Shown: positions 41,675 to 54,680, numbered from the stretch's first letter. The stretch: 64,000 nucleotides of DNA from Mesorhizobium sp. M1D.F.Ca.ET.043.01.1.1 (GCF_003952385.1 NZ_CP034444.1:5407001-5471000); one strand, 5' to 3'. Numbers and translations are program-made. Notes: a model not told the origin generated them from the sequence alone.

Positions 41675-42244
41675 TCAGAAACCGAATGAAGCCTGCGCGG
41701 CCGGCGGCGGGCCGACGCGCACGCCCTCCATGGCCAGCATCTTCTCCTTGGTCGCCGAGCCGCCAGGCGCGGAGAAGCCCCCGATCTTGCCGCCCGCGGC
41801 AAGGATGCGGTGGCACGGGATGACCAGCGGCACCGGATTGGCGCCGAGGGCGGCACCGGTTTCGCGCGCGAGCCCGGAATGGCCGGCCCGCTTGGCCAAC
41901 TCCCCGTAGGTGGTGGTCTCGCCGAAGCCGAGCTTGCGCGCGGCGTCGTAGATGGCGAGGCGGAAATCGTCGACGCCGTCGAGATCGACCGGCACGCCGG
42001 AGAAATCGATATCCTCTCCGGCCGCATAGGCCTTGATCGACGCGATCAATTCGACCACCCATTGCGGCTGCCCGGTGGCGCTCGAGACACCGCCATGACG
42101 GAACAGCCGGCGCTCGACCGCTTCGCGGCTGCGTTCAGGCAGGCAGAGCCGGATCAGGCCCTTTTCGCTCCAGGCAACGCCCATGAAGCCGATCACTGTT
42201 TCTAACACTGCGTGGCCGGCCGTGATCGGTGATGCGTTTTCCAT
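41675..42244 (-). CDS. ogt: Methylated-DNA-[protein]-cysteine S-methyltransferase
   Basis: 189 residues from MENASPITAGHAVLETVIG, with AAGGAG upstream. The catalytic motif VIPCHRILAAGG is intact, preceded by FGETTTYGELAKRAGHSG (recognition helix) and ETGAALGANPVP. It removes O6-alkyl groups from guanine by suicide transfer to the cysteine. No AdaA-type N-terminal domain is present, so it is Ogt-like. The frame continues upstream to 42835, but only as shadow of the opposite-strand transglycosylase. Confidence 0.93.
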   Translation of the reverse strand: MENASPITAGHAVLETVIGFMGVAWSEKGLIRLCLPERSREAVERRLFRHGGVSSATGQPQWVVELIASIKAYAAGEDIDFSGVPVDLDGVDDFRLAIYDAARKLGFGETTTYGELAKRAGHSGLARETGAALGANPVPLVIPCHRILAAGGKIGGFSAPGGSATKEKMLAMEGVRVGPPPAAQASFGF

Positions 42245-42419
42245 GATGGGCTCCTTTCCGCAAATCGCGAAAAACAGGTACATCTCCAGTACAGATAGGG
42301 AACAATATTGCAGTTTGCATCGAGTCCCGCCACCCGAAACCTGCATACCGGCCCCGATTGCCCGGTTGGAATCGCTGGTGTAAGGACTTTTTAACAACCG
42401 ACAATCGGACCTGCAGGGC

Positions 42420-43379
42420 TTGGCAGCGAAAATCATCCTTACCGCGATCGGCGCGCTCGTTGCCGCTGCCGGCCTCAGCGGCTGTACTTCGACCTCGCAG
42501 ATGAAGGCCACGCCCGCGCTTGCAGCGGCTTCGACGCCGGCCGTCGAGGACGACACGCCGACCGTCGCGCTGCCCGAAACAGTGGCCGTGCTGCCGGAGC
42601 CTTCCGGCCTCGCGCAGGTGCAGACGGCGGCTTTGACCGGCGATGCCGCAGCGTTGGTGACGCCTGGAGCGACGACGGCTGGCGCGCCATTGCCGCCGCC
42701 CGCGCAGCCGGGTGCCGCATTTCCGCCACCGGCACAGCCCGCCGCGTTCGCCGGATCGACGCCTGTCGCCGGCCAGTTTCCGCCGCCGCCGGTGCTGATG
42801 GCCGGCGCGTCGCCGACCGGCCCCGCTTCGCTCAAGCAGGCCGCCGTTTACAAGACTGCCGGCGTTGCCATGCCGGTCACCGGCCAGTCGGCGAAAGTGG
42901 CTCCCATGCCGGGCGTTGAGCAGGTCGCCTATGTGGTGCCGCAGAACCCGGCGCTGCTTGCGCAGCCGGCCCAGCCCGAACAGCACGCCACGGGCCCGCG
43001 CGCCGAGATCGAGCGGCTGATCGAGAAATATTCGGCGATCTACGAAGTGCCGGTCGATCTGGTGCGCCATGTCGTCAACCGCGAGAGCACCTTCAACCCG
43101 AAAGCCTATAACCACGGCCATTGGGGACTGATGCAGATCAAGCACGCGACGGCGCGCGGCATGGGCTATGACGGGCCGGCGAGCGGGCTGTTCGACGCCG
43201 AGACCAATCTCAAATACGCGGTCAAATATCTGCGCGGCGCCTGGCTGGTCTCGGGCGGCAACGCCAAGCGCGCCGACACGCTCTACCAGACCGGCTATTA
43301 TTACGACGCCAAGCGCAAGGGTCTGCTCGAGCAGACGGGCCTCGGCGTCGACCGCCGCCGCCTCCAGCCAGGCGCCTGA
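42420..43379 (+). CDS. Lytic murein transglycosylase lipoprotein (SLT domain)
   Basis: 319 residues. The start is TTG at 42420; a lipobox LSGC puts the lipidated cysteine at residue 22. A ~170-residue Pro/Ala-rich spacer (PPPAQPGAAFPPPAQPAAFA) precedes the C-terminal SLT domain (~200-310): IEKYSAIYEVPVDLVRHVVNRESTFNP with the catalytic Glu in NRES, GHWGLMQIKHATARGMGY and NLKYAVKYLRGAW. It cleaves peptidoglycan glycan strands from the periplasm. It is divergent from ogt. Confidence 0.9.
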   Translation: MAAKIILTAIGALVAAAGLSGCTSTSQMKATPALAAASTPAVEDDTPTVALPETVAVLPEPSGLAQVQTAALTGDAAALVTPGATTAGAPLPPPAQPGAAFPPPAQPAAFAGSTPVAGQFPPPPVLMAGASPTGPASLKQAAVYKTAGVAMPVTGQSAKVAPMPGVEQVAYVVPQNPALLAQPAQPEQHATGPRAEIERLIEKYSAIYEVPVDLVRHVVNRESTFNPKAYNHGHWGLMQIKHATARGMGYDGPASGLFDAETNLKYAVKYLRGAWLVSGGNAKRADTLYQTGYYYDAKRKGLLEQTGLGVDRRRLQPGA

Positions 43380-43428
43380 GCATCGGGCCCGGCGCTGCCT
43401 GGAAGCGTAGCAGTTTCGGGGCCGCGAC

Positions 43429-43926
43429 ATGCATGAGAAAAGTGGTCCTCGACCGCCAGGCCCCAACGACATCCGCCTTCGCAAGCTTCTCGACGCCACC
43501 CTGACCGCGCCGAATTGGCCGGAAGGGTTCGTCATGCGTTTATTCGAGCACAGGGATGCGCAGGCCCTGCATGCGCTGCTGGACGAGGCGTTCGACGATG
43601 GCGCCGAAGGCGCGTTCGACGAATGGTGGGAGCGTATCTCGGGCGATGCCGAGTTCGATCCGGATCTGTGCTTCCTCGTCATCGACGGCAAGGGGCTGCT
43701 GACAGGCGCCGCGCTTTGCTGGACGTCGGGCTTCATCAAGGATCTCGCCGTTCATCCGGACTCCCGGCGGCGCGGCATCGGCGAGGCGCTGATGCGGCAC
43801 GTTTTCCTGAGCTTCCGCGACAGGGGCGCCGCCCATGTCGACCTCAAGACCAACACGGTCAGGAATACTGCCGCCTTCAGGCTATATGAGCGGCTCGGCA
43901 TGGTTCCGGTCGCCTGGGAAGGATAG
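43429..43926 (+). CDS. GNAT-family N-acetyltransferase
   Basis: 165 residues. After a ~35-residue N-terminal extension the GNAT fold shows LTGAALCWTSGFIKDLAVHPDSRRRGIGEALMRHVF (acetyl-CoA loop RRRGIG) and NTAAFRLYERLGM. It transfers acetyl from acetyl-CoA to an unknown amine. An internal ATG (MRLFEHRDA, 43534) might be the true start, since the extension has no domain character. It lies 49 bp after the transglycosylase. Confidence 0.82.
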   Translation: MHEKSGPRPPGPNDIRLRKLLDATLTAPNWPEGFVMRLFEHRDAQALHALLDEAFDDGAEGAFDEWWERISGDAEFDPDLCFLVIDGKGLLTGAALCWTSGFIKDLAVHPDSRRRGIGEALMRHVFLSFRDRGAAHVDLKTNTVRNTAAFRLYERLGMVPVAWEG

Positions 43927-43974
43927 CGCTTCGCAGTGTTCGCTGCGGCGGCACGACCGAATGCGCGTCCGCAT

Positions 43975-43990
43975 TGTGAACCGCTTCACA
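43975..43990. promoter_or_regulatory. LacI-family-type operator
   Basis: Perfect palindrome TGTGAA-CCGC-TTCACA with a central CG-containing core, the form usual for LacI/PurR-family repressors of sugar operons. It is 340 bp upstream of the binding-protein gene. No LacI gene lies in the window. Confidence 0.55.
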
Positions 43991-44101
43991 CAGGCTGACG
44001 TTAGGACATGCTAATGCGTCGTGGTGCCGGGCGGCCGATCGGCGGATCGACGCTGGCAAGGCGTCGGAGGAGGCTGTGCCGGCATGCGTCAGCCACTCCA
44101 A

Positions 44102-44136
44102 GGCGGGCTCCGGGGCGGTGGGTTTCGGAGCCCGCC
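44102..44136 (+). other. 10-bp stem-loop in the ABC-operon leader
   Basis: GGCGGGCTCC (44102-44111) pairs perfectly with GGAGCCCGCC (44127-44136) around a 15-nt loop, followed by CGCTTTGGTTT. It could end the GNAT transcript or fold in the operon leader. Confidence 0.4.
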
Positions 44137-44332
44137 CGCTTTGGTTTGAACGCCGCCCATTCCTCCAGCCAGATCTCAATCTTCCGCGTCCGTTCAGGGA
44201 CCGGGACGCCGCTGATTTATGCGGAATGGCTCATATTGGAACCCAAAGCGGCGCTCCGCATTCAAGTGCTGGGTGGGCATCTGATCGACGCGCGCAGTCT
44301 CCGTCGCCGGCTCCAAAGGGAGGTCCACCGCC

Positions 44333-45595
44333 GTGAAGCTTTTTCATGCACTCTTGGCGCTGGCAGTCGGCGCGATGTTCGCGGTGGTTCCCGCCCGCGC
44401 GGTCGACCTGTCGATCGTGTCGGGCGACACCGGCAACGGCATCAAGGTGCTGCGCGAGATGCTCGACCAGTATGAGAAGAAGAGCGGCAACAAGGTCAAC
44501 ATCGTCGTCATGCCGCCGTCGACGACCGACCAGTTCGGCCAGTACAAATTGTGGCTCGCCGCCGGAAACACCGACATCGACGTCTATCAGACCGACGTGA
44601 TCTGGGCGCCGCAGCTCGCCAGCCAGCTCGTCGACCTGACCGCGGCGACCAAGGACATCGTGGCCAAGCACTTCCCCTCGATCATCCAGTCGCAGACGGT
44701 CGACGGCAAGCTGGTGGCGATGCCGATCTTCACCGACGCGCCGGCGCTCTATTACCGCAAGGACCTGCTCGACAAGTACGGCGCCAAGGTGCCGACCACC
44801 TGGAAGGAACTGGCCGATACCGCCAAGGTGGTCATGGACAAGGAACGGGCCGCCGGCAACAAGGACATGTGGGGCCTCGTTTTCCAGGGCAACGCCTATG
44901 AAGGGCTGACCTGCGACGCGCTGGAATGGGTGATGTCGAATGGCGGCGGCCAGATCATCGAGCCGGACGGTACCATCTCTATCAACAATCCGAAGGCAGC
45001 GGCGGCGCTCGACATGGTCAAGGGCTGGATCGGCACCATCGCGCCGCCGGGCGTGCTCGCCTATCAGGAGGAGGAATCGCGCGGCGTCTGGCAGACCGGC
45101 AATGCGGTCTTCATGCGCAACTGGCCCTATGCCTATGCGCTGGGCAACGGCGCCGACGCGCCGATCAAGGGCAAGTTCGACGTCGCGCCGCTGCCGGCGG
45201 GCGAAGGCGCGCGCCCTGTCGCAACGCTCGGCGGCTGGAACCTCGCGGTCTCCAAATATTCCAAGAATCCGGACGCGGCGATCGACATGGTCAAGTTCAT
45301 CGCTTCGCCCGAGATGCAGAAGTATAGGACGCTGAGAACCTCCAACCTGCCGACCATCCAGGCGCTCTATGACGATGCCGACATCGCCAGGGAGCAGCCG
45401 ATCATCCCGCGCTGGAAAGAAGTCTTCCTCAACGCGGCGCCGCGGCCCTCGGCGGCGGTGAAGATCAAGTACAACGAGGCGTCGAGCCAGTTCTGGACCG
45501 CCGTGCACAAGACCTTGTCCGGCGAAGGCAGCGCCGCCGACAACCTCGCCGATCTCGAAGTGACACTGACCAAGCTGAAGGGCAGCGGCTGGTGA
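44333..45595 (+). CDS. ABC sugar-transporter periplasmic binding protein (ThuE/trehalose-maltose type)
   Basis: 420 residues, GTG start after AAAGGGAGG. The signal peptide spans ~1-23 (LLALAVGAMFAVVPARA). The body is a family-1 solute-binding protein: DTDVYQ-type DIDVYQTDVIWAPQLA, MPIFTDAPALYYRKDLLDKYG, GNKDMWGLVFQGNAYEGLTC and TLGGWNLAVSKYSKNP. By remembered similarity it is close to ThuE, the trehalose/maltose/sucrose-binding protein of Sinorhizobium. Its stop overlaps the GTG of the permease gene. The ligand should be tested, not assumed. Confidence 0.9.
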   Translation: MKLFHALLALAVGAMFAVVPARAVDLSIVSGDTGNGIKVLREMLDQYEKKSGNKVNIVVMPPSTTDQFGQYKLWLAAGNTDIDVYQTDVIWAPQLASQLVDLTAATKDIVAKHFPSIIQSQTVDGKLVAMPIFTDAPALYYRKDLLDKYGAKVPTTWKELADTAKVVMDKERAAGNKDMWGLVFQGNAYEGLTCDALEWVMSNGGGQIIEPDGTISINNPKAAAALDMVKGWIGTIAPPGVLAYQEEESRGVWQTGNAVFMRNWPYAYALGNGADAPIKGKFDVAPLPAGEGARPVATLGGWNLAVSKYSKNPDAAIDMVKFIASPEMQKYRTLRTSNLPTIQALYDDADIAREQPIIPRWKEVFLNAAPRPSAAVKIKYNEASSQFWTAVHKTLSGEGSAADNLADLEVTLTKLKGSGW

Positions 45596-46632
45596 GCGCG
45601 GAGCCTGCGGGGGCAGGCTCCGGCGTTCGTGCCAGCAGGGCAGGCTCCGGCGGGTCCGTGCTGACGAAGCCGGGCCCGCCGCGAGCAGCCGCTGCCGGGC
45701 GCCCGTCCTCGCGGCTGATGGCGCAGCGTGTGCGCTCGGCCTGGCTGTTCCTCACGCCGATGCTGCTGGTGCTGGCCGCCGTCGCCGGCTGGCCGCTGAT
45801 CCGCACCGTCTATTTCAGCTTCACCGACGCCTCGCTATCGGACCTCGACGCCCGCCAGTGGGTCGGCTTCGCCAATTATTTCTCGATGCTGTCGATGCCG
45901 AGCGGCCGGACGCTCTATGACGGGCTGCTCGTCGACCCGGTGTGGTGGCGCGCCGTGTGGAACACGGTGCGCTTCACCGCGGTCTCGGTGACCTGCGAGA
46001 CCGTCCTCGGCACGATCGTCGCGCTGGTGCTCAACGCGGAGTTCCCGGGCCGCGGCATCGTCAGGGCGGCGATCCTCATTCCCTGGGCGATCCCGACGAT
46101 CGTCTCGGCCAAAATGTGGCAGTGGATGCTCAACGACCAGTTCGGCATCATCAATGTCGTGCTCATCAATCTCGGCCTGATCCATGCCAAGATTGCCTGG
46201 ACCGCCAGCGCCGACACGGCGATGGTCGCCGTGCTGATCGTCGACATCTGGAAGACGACGCCGTTCATGGCGCTGTTGATCCTTGCGGCACTGCAGATGC
46301 TGCCGCGCGAGATCATCGAGGTGGCGAGGCTCGACGGCGCCAATCCGTGGCAGATCTTCTGGCGGGTGACCCTGCCGCTGATCCGCCCGGCGGTGATGGT
46401 GGCCGTGATCTTCCGCGCGCTTGACGCGCTGCGCATCTTCGACCTGATCTATGTGCTGACGCCCAACAATGTGCAGACCAAGTCGATGTCGGTGTTCGCG
46501 CGCGAGAACCTGTTCGAGTTCGACAAGTTCGCCTATGGCTCGGCCGCCTCGACGCTGCTGTTCCTGATCCTCGCGCTGCTCACCATTTCCTACATCCGCA
46601 TCGCCCGGATAAGGCTGGAGGGAGGCCGCTGA
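45592..46632 (+). CDS. ABC sugar-transporter permease (ThuF/MalF type)
   Basis: 346 residues with an unusual ~40-residue Gly/Ala/Ser/Arg-rich N-terminal stretch before the first membrane helix; an internal ATG at 45718 (MAQRVRSAWLF) is an alternative start. There are six predicted helices and the EAA loop EVARLDGANPWQIFWRVTLPLIRP that contacts the ATPase. It is an inner-membrane component of the importer. GTGA overlap with the binding-protein gene; the second permease starts 1 nt after its stop. Confidence 0.92.
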   Translation: MSAEPAGAGSGVRASRAGSGGSVLTKPGPPRAAAAGRPSSRLMAQRVRSAWLFLTPMLLVLAAVAGWPLIRTVYFSFTDASLSDLDARQWVGFANYFSMLSMPSGRTLYDGLLVDPVWWRAVWNTVRFTAVSVTCETVLGTIVALVLNAEFPGRGIVRAAILIPWAIPTIVSAKMWQWMLNDQFGIINVVLINLGLIHAKIAWTASADTAMVAVLIVDIWKTTPFMALLILAALQMLPREIIEVARLDGANPWQIFWRVTLPLIRPAVMVAVIFRALDALRIFDLIYVLTPNNVQTKSMSVFARENLFEFDKFAYGSAASTLLFLILALLTISYIRIARIRLEGGR

Positions 46633-46633
46633 G

Positions 46634-47458
<825 letters not shown>

Positions 47459-47537
47459 GCGCGGACACCGACGCAACCGCGGTGACCCGCACCGCGTTGG
47501 AATTGGCAGAGGGGCTGTACCGGATCGGAGATTTCAG

Positions 47538-48098
47538 ATGAGAACGCTTCTGACCCTGGCCGCCGTCGCCCTGCTTGCCGGCGCGGAGGGCGCTTTTGCT
47601 CAGTCGGACGACACGGATGCGGTCGGCCCGATGGTGACCGAGAACAAGGTCGACACCCAGACCTTCGTCGCCGCCGTGCCCAACGCCAACGAATTCGAAA
47701 TCCAGTCGAGCAGGCTGGCCGGGGAGAAATCATCGTCGGACGACGTGAAGGCCTTCGCCAGGCAGATGATTGCCGATCACACCAAGGCCGGCGAAGACTT
47801 CAAGGCGGCGCTCAGCCAGGGCCAGACGACCGCCTCGATCAAGCCCGCCGGCCCTGCGCTGCAACCCGAGGAACAGCATTTGCTCGGCGAATTGAAGAAC
47901 GCGAGCGGCAAGGATTTCGACCAGAAATACATCCGGATGCAACTGGACGCGCACAAGGACGCCGTCGCCCTGTTCAGCACCTATGCCAAGTCGGGCGACG
48001 ACCCGGCGATGAAGGAATTCGCCAAGAAGACGCTGCCCACGCTGAAGATGCACGAGAAGCATGCGAAGGAACTGGCGGTGGCGCATCAGGAGAACTAA
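47538..48098 (+). CDS. DUF4142 exported protein
   Basis: 186 residues. Signal peptide ~1-22 (LLTLAAVALLAGAEGAFA). The mature part is all-helical, ferritin-like in pattern: NANEFEIQSSRLAGEKSSSDDVKAFARQMIADHTKAGEDF, LLGELKNASGKDFDQKYIRMQLDAHKDAVALF, TLPTLKMHEKHAKEL (read in pieces), the DUF4142 signature with regularly placed His and Glu. Function is unknown; relatives are envelope or stress proteins. It lies 79 bp after the ABC permease but appears unrelated. Confidence 0.88.
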   Translation: MRTLLTLAAVALLAGAEGAFAQSDDTDAVGPMVTENKVDTQTFVAAVPNANEFEIQSSRLAGEKSSSDDVKAFARQMIADHTKAGEDFKAALSQGQTTASIKPAGPALQPEEQHLLGELKNASGKDFDQKYIRMQLDAHKDAVALFSTYAKSGDDPAMKEFAKKTLPTLKMHEKHAKELAVAHQEN

Positions 48099-48121
48099 GC
48101 AAGCGAGCGAACAATCCAAAG

Positions 48122-48305
48122 TCGCACTCTACGGCGCCCCCCTCTGTCCTACCGGACATCTCCCCCACAAGGGGGGAGATCAGCCGTCATCGCGGCTTTC
48201 GCTAATCGCCAACGTTGCAGGAAGCGCGCCGCCGGCGAAGCTGCCAATCTCCCCCCAAGTGGGGGAGATGTCCGGCAGGACAGAGGGGGGCGCCGTAGAG
48301 TGCGA
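48122..48305. repeat. Long inverted repeat (MITE-like element)
   Basis: About 59-nt arms: the outer 29 nt (beginning TCGCACTCTACGGCGCC at 48122 and ending with its complement at 48305) are perfectly complementary. The inner part, including ATCTCCCCC-ACAA-GGGGGGAGAT, differs at only three or four positions. Each arm can itself form a hairpin. A 65-nt core separates the arms. It lies between the DUF4142 and cupin genes. Confidence 0.85.
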
Positions 48306-48349
48306 TGGCGGCGAACTAGACTGTGGGCACAAATCCAGGAGCAGCAGCC

Positions 48350-48814
48350 ATGCCCAAGATCGACCTATCCGCCGTGCCAATCCGCAAGGGCTCTGGCTAC
48401 CCCGCGCCCTTCGACCAGCCTTGCGCCGGACGCACGCGGCAGCGCCTTGGCGATGCCGGCGGCCTGCAGGATTTCGGCGTCAACCTGATGACGCTGCCGC
48501 CCGGCGGTTGGTCGAGCCAGCGCCACTGGCACAGCCATGAGGACGAACTCGTCTATGTGCTGGAGGGCGAGCTGACGCTGGTCGAGGACGGCGGCGAGAC
48601 GCTGCTCAAGGCGGGCGACGTCGCCGCCTTCGCCAAGAACAGCGGCGACGGCCACCACATGATCAACCGGTCATCGGTGACGGCGCGCTACCTGGAAGTC
48701 GGCTCGCGCAACACGGACGATGTCATCACCTGCTCCGACATCGACATGACGAGCCCGAGTTCGGATGGGCGGTTTTTGCACAAGGATGGGAGGGCTTATC
48801 CGGGGCAGGGGTAA
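48350..48814 (+). CDS. Cupin-domain protein
   Basis: 154 residues from MPKIDLSAVPIRKGSGYPAPF after AGGAGC. Single cupin barrel: SSQRHWHSHEDELVYVLEGELTLVEDGG (motif 1, three His plus Glu) and KNSGDGHHMINRS (motif 2). The N-terminal 'YPxPF' leader is typical of this group of transcriptional-regulator-like cupins. The C-terminus reads FLHKDGRAYPGQG. Enzymatic role and ligand are unknown. It is not closely similar to the cupin at 36007. Confidence 0.85.
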   Translation: MPKIDLSAVPIRKGSGYPAPFDQPCAGRTRQRLGDAGGLQDFGVNLMTLPPGGWSSQRHWHSHEDELVYVLEGELTLVEDGGETLLKAGDVAAFAKNSGDGHHMINRSSVTARYLEVGSRNTDDVITCSDIDMTSPSSDGRFLHKDGRAYPGQG

Positions 48815-48825
48815 GGAAAACTCCC

Positions 48826-48848
48826 CCTTCTCCCACAAGGGGAGAAGG
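48826..48848. terminator. Hairpin between convergent cupin and carB genes
   Basis: CCTTCTCCC, loop ACAAG, GGGAGAAGG, flanked by AAAA. It could end both convergent transcripts, or be another dispersed palindrome related to the C/G-rich arms at 48122-48305. Confidence 0.5.
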
Positions 48849-48858
48849 AAAAGGCGCC

Positions 48859-52362
<3,504 letters not shown>

Positions 52363-52543
52363 AGGCGATTGGTTCCGTTCGGCGAGCGGCTTGCACGAAA
52401 AACCGGGCGGGGAGGACCCGGCCGGTTGTGCTTGCGATTCTGGTATCAGGCTAGGAGGGCCTTATAGGGAAGAGTTTTGGCGGATGTAACCCCGAAAATG
52501 AGGGGATAGGGCCGTGGGGGAGCAGGGCAGTACGGGAATATAA

Positions 52544-52592
52544 GGGAGTAGGGGAAAGTTCGATCGTGCTGCAAACCTATTCCCCTACTCCC
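52544..52592. repeat. Stem-loop just past the SH3-protein gene
   Basis: GGGAGTAGGGGAA (52544-52556) and its exact complement TTCCCCTACTCCC (52580-52592) enclose a 23-nt loop. It begins 7 nt after the minus-strand SH3-protein stop, so it may act as that operon's terminator. The AGTAGGGGAATA-type sequence also looks like a dispersed repeat. Confidence 0.5.
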
Positions 52593-52598
52593 TGACGC

Positions 52599-53402
52599 CT
52601 ACTCCCCCAACGCCAGCGCGTCGGTGATCTCGAACCGCTCGGAAACGCCGACGCGGATCATGTTCAGGCTGCCCTCGCGGGTAAAGCGGAACTCGTCGGG
52701 CGAGTCCGAGCCGGCCGGCTTGCCGTCGCGGAAGGTGATGACGCGCGAGCCGCCGTCCGGCCAGGTCACGGTCACGGCGCTGTCGCCACCCTCATGCGCG
52801 ACGCTGATTTCGCAACGGGTCATCGGCTGGCCGACATGGCGCGCGCAGGGAATGCCGCCCTCGGCATCGGGGGTGTCGAATGCAGCCGTTGCCTGGGCCG
52901 CGAAGGCGAGGCCATAGGCATCCTGCATGGCGGTCACGCTGATATCGGCGGCGGATGGCGGCTCGGCCGGCTCGGCGCCGCCCACGCGCGCCGCGATGTC
53001 CGGCGGTTCTTCGGAGGGCGCGTCGGCGTCCCGGGGCAGGCTGGCGTCGGTCGCCGGCGCGGCGGCATCTTCCGGCGCCGGCGCCGGATTGTTGGGGCTG
53101 AGATAGCGGGCGGGCACCCAACCGATGACGTGCGCGCCCTGCGTATCCTCGACCTTGCACCAGGGGTAGTTGTCGACGTCCTTGCAGCCGTAATTCTTCA
53201 CGGCCGCGCCGTTCGGCAGGCGCGCCGCGATCTTGCCGCTCGGCGAAGCGGTAGCGCGGATGTTGAGGAGATCGTCCGGCGCCAGGCCGCCGATGATCGA
53301 AATGATCGTGCCCGGCGCTTCCTCGGCCAAGGCCGGCATGGCGGCCGTGAGCAAAGGAGCGGCGATCAGCAATGTCGATCGGAGCGCAACTTTGCGCCTC
53401 AT
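52599..53402 (-). CDS. Exported SH3-domain protein
   Basis: 267 residues from MRRKVALRSTLLIAAPLLTAAMPALA (signal peptide), with AAGGA upstream. A bacterial SH3 domain covers ~30-105 (LNIRATASPSGKIAARLPNGAAVKNYGCKDVDNYPWCKVE; HVIGWVPARYLSP, in parts). A Pro/Ala/Asp-rich linker follows, then a C-terminal domain with two cysteines (IPCARHVG, TRCEISVAH) and a WPDGGSRVITFRDGKP beta segment. Probably a periplasmic envelope protein. It starts 2 nt after the metallophosphoesterase stop. Confidence 0.83.
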   Translation of the reverse strand: MRRKVALRSTLLIAAPLLTAAMPALAEEAPGTIISIIGGLAPDDLLNIRATASPSGKIAARLPNGAAVKNYGCKDVDNYPWCKVEDTQGAHVIGWVPARYLSPNNPAPAPEDAAAPATDASLPRDADAPSEEPPDIAARVGGAEPAEPPSAADISVTAMQDAYGLAFAAQATAAFDTPDAEGGIPCARHVGQPMTRCEISVAHEGGDSAVTVTWPDGGSRVITFRDGKPAGSDSPDEFRFTREGSLNMIRVGVSERFEITDALALGE

Positions 53403-53404
53403 TC

Positions 53405-54163
53405 TCAATCCTTCATAAAACCGGTCCGCAGCGCGTGCGCCCATTCCGGCCGGCCCGCTTGTTCGGCCTGCTTTGCGGCGGCTTCATGGTCGTAGTCGAC
53501 GGCGATCGCCTCGAAGCGATCGGGACGGTAAGCCGCATCCAACTCGACGATGCCATAGCGCGCATGCGGGCTGCCCTGCTCGGAGACATGCGCGGGCGGC
53601 GTATCGTCGGAATAGGCAGGGCAGCCGACGCTGCCAGGGTTGAAGACGACCGGGCCGCCCGGAATGCGGACGAGCTCGCTGCGATGGCTGTGGCCGCACA
53701 ACGCGACCCGACAGGCCGGGTCGAGCGACTTCAGCCGCCGCTTGATCACGGCGAGCGGCGCGCGCACCAGCTGGCCCTCGACGATCGCATCGGCGAGGTA
53801 CTTTTCGTCATGGTCGGGCCTGGCGTGGAAGGCCACGATGCCCGGCGCGATCTCGAGCGTGAGCGGCAAGGCAAACAGCGCATCGCGCTGCGCGGCGGTC
53901 AGCCGCTCCTGCGCATAGCGGTCGGAAGGCCACATTTTCTCGTCGGCCGGGTCCTCGGCGACACGGCGGTCGTGGTTGCCGCGCACCGTCGGCAGGCCGA
54001 GCGCTTCCAGCCGTTCCATCGTTTCGCGCGGCCACAGAGGCCCGGAGACCAAATCGCCGAGATTGACGATGAGGTCGGCGCCGCCGCGCCGCTCGAGATC
54101 GGCGAGCACGGCGTCCAGGGCGAGCACGTTGCCGTGGATGTCGGCGAGAACGGCAATGCGCAT
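53405..54163 (-). CDS. Metallophosphoesterase (YfcE/calcineurin-like)
   Basis: 252 residues from MRIAVLADIHGNVLALDAVL: the metal motif DIHGN, then NLGDLVSGP, RGNHDRRV, ALCGHSHRSELV and NPGSVGCP complete the dinuclear phosphoesterase site. It hydrolyses a phosphodiester or phosphomonoester of unknown identity in the cytoplasm. Its ATG shares one base with the ArsR stop (TGATG), so the ArsR, phosphoesterase and SH3 genes form one operon. The longer frame to 54538 is shadow. Confidence 0.88.
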   Translation of the reverse strand: MRIAVLADIHGNVLALDAVLADLERRGGADLIVNLGDLVSGPLWPRETMERLEALGLPTVRGNHDRRVAEDPADEKMWPSDRYAQERLTAAQRDALFALPLTLEIAPGIVAFHARPDHDEKYLADAIVEGQLVRAPLAVIKRRLKSLDPACRVALCGHSHRSELVRIPGGPVVFNPGSVGCPAYSDDTPPAHVSEQGSPHARYGIVELDAAYRPDRFEAIAVDYDHEAAAKQAEQAGRPEWAHALRTGFMKD

Positions 54164-54519
54164 CAGGCGTCGATTTCGCTGTCGACGGTGCCGACCATCG
54201 GCAGCGCCTTGTCCTCGCCGGCGGCCGCGATCACGCTGTCGAGCAGGCCGGGGAAGCGCTTGTCGAGGTCGTCGCGGCGCAGCGTGATCAGACGGCTGGT
54301 GCCGGCCGCCTCGGTGCGGGTCACGCCCGCCTCGCGCAGCTTGGCGAGGTGGTAGCTGAGGTTGGTCTTGGAGGCGAGGTCGAGGAACTTGCCGCAGTTC
54401 ATCGGCACGCCTTCCTTGCTGGCGAGGAAGCGCACGATTGCCAGCCTTGTCGGGTCGCCGAGCACGGCAAGCACGATCGGCAGGCTGATCTGGTCGGCGG
54501 TTGGATGGGGCAGGGTCAT
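54163..54519 (-). CDS. ArsR-family winged-helix regulator
   Basis: 118 residues with the HTH pattern IVLAVLGDPTRLAIVRFLAS, NLSYHLAKLREAGVTRTEAAGTSRLITLRRDDL. The CxC metal site of arsenic/zinc sensors is missing; one cysteine (MNCGKFLDL) is present, so the signal is probably not arsenite. It is first in the operon with the phosphoesterase and SH3 genes. The MFS pump lies divergently 195 bp away and may be a second target. Confidence 0.87.
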   Translation of the reverse strand: MTLPHPTADQISLPIVLAVLGDPTRLAIVRFLASKEGVPMNCGKFLDLASKTNLSYHLAKLREAGVTRTEAAGTSRLITLRRDDLDKRFPGLLDSVIAAAGEDKALPMVGTVDSEIDA

Positions 54520-54680
54520 GGGCCAGAATTAAGCGCAAACGGGACCAACTTCAACGCGTCTCCTCCTCTTGGCGGTTTACACAGCTTCTCGATCTTTGCC
54601 CCGTCCTGACACAGTGCTGTCAGCAGGGTTCAGCTATTTTTGCTTTGCTGCGTTGACATCATGGCCCTTCATGTCCAATT

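Larger units (their letters stand above)
43927..44332. other. Regulatory intergenic region ahead of the sugar ABC operon
   Basis: About 400 bp with no credible gene. It holds the LacI-type operator at 43975-43990 and a 10-bp stem-loop at 44102-44136. The only frame (from 44008) is Arg/Ser-rich and runs into the transporter gene out of frame. Confidence 0.6.

Noticed and set aside
41675..42835. Long version of ogt with a ~200-residue N-terminal extension
   Set aside because: The extension is antisense to the transglycosylase and lacks any domain; the ATG at 42244 has a good Shine-Dalgarno and normal family length.
44008..44475. 155-codon plus-strand frame ahead of the sugar-binding protein
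   Set aside because: It is Arg-rich, has no domain and overlaps the real gene out of frame.
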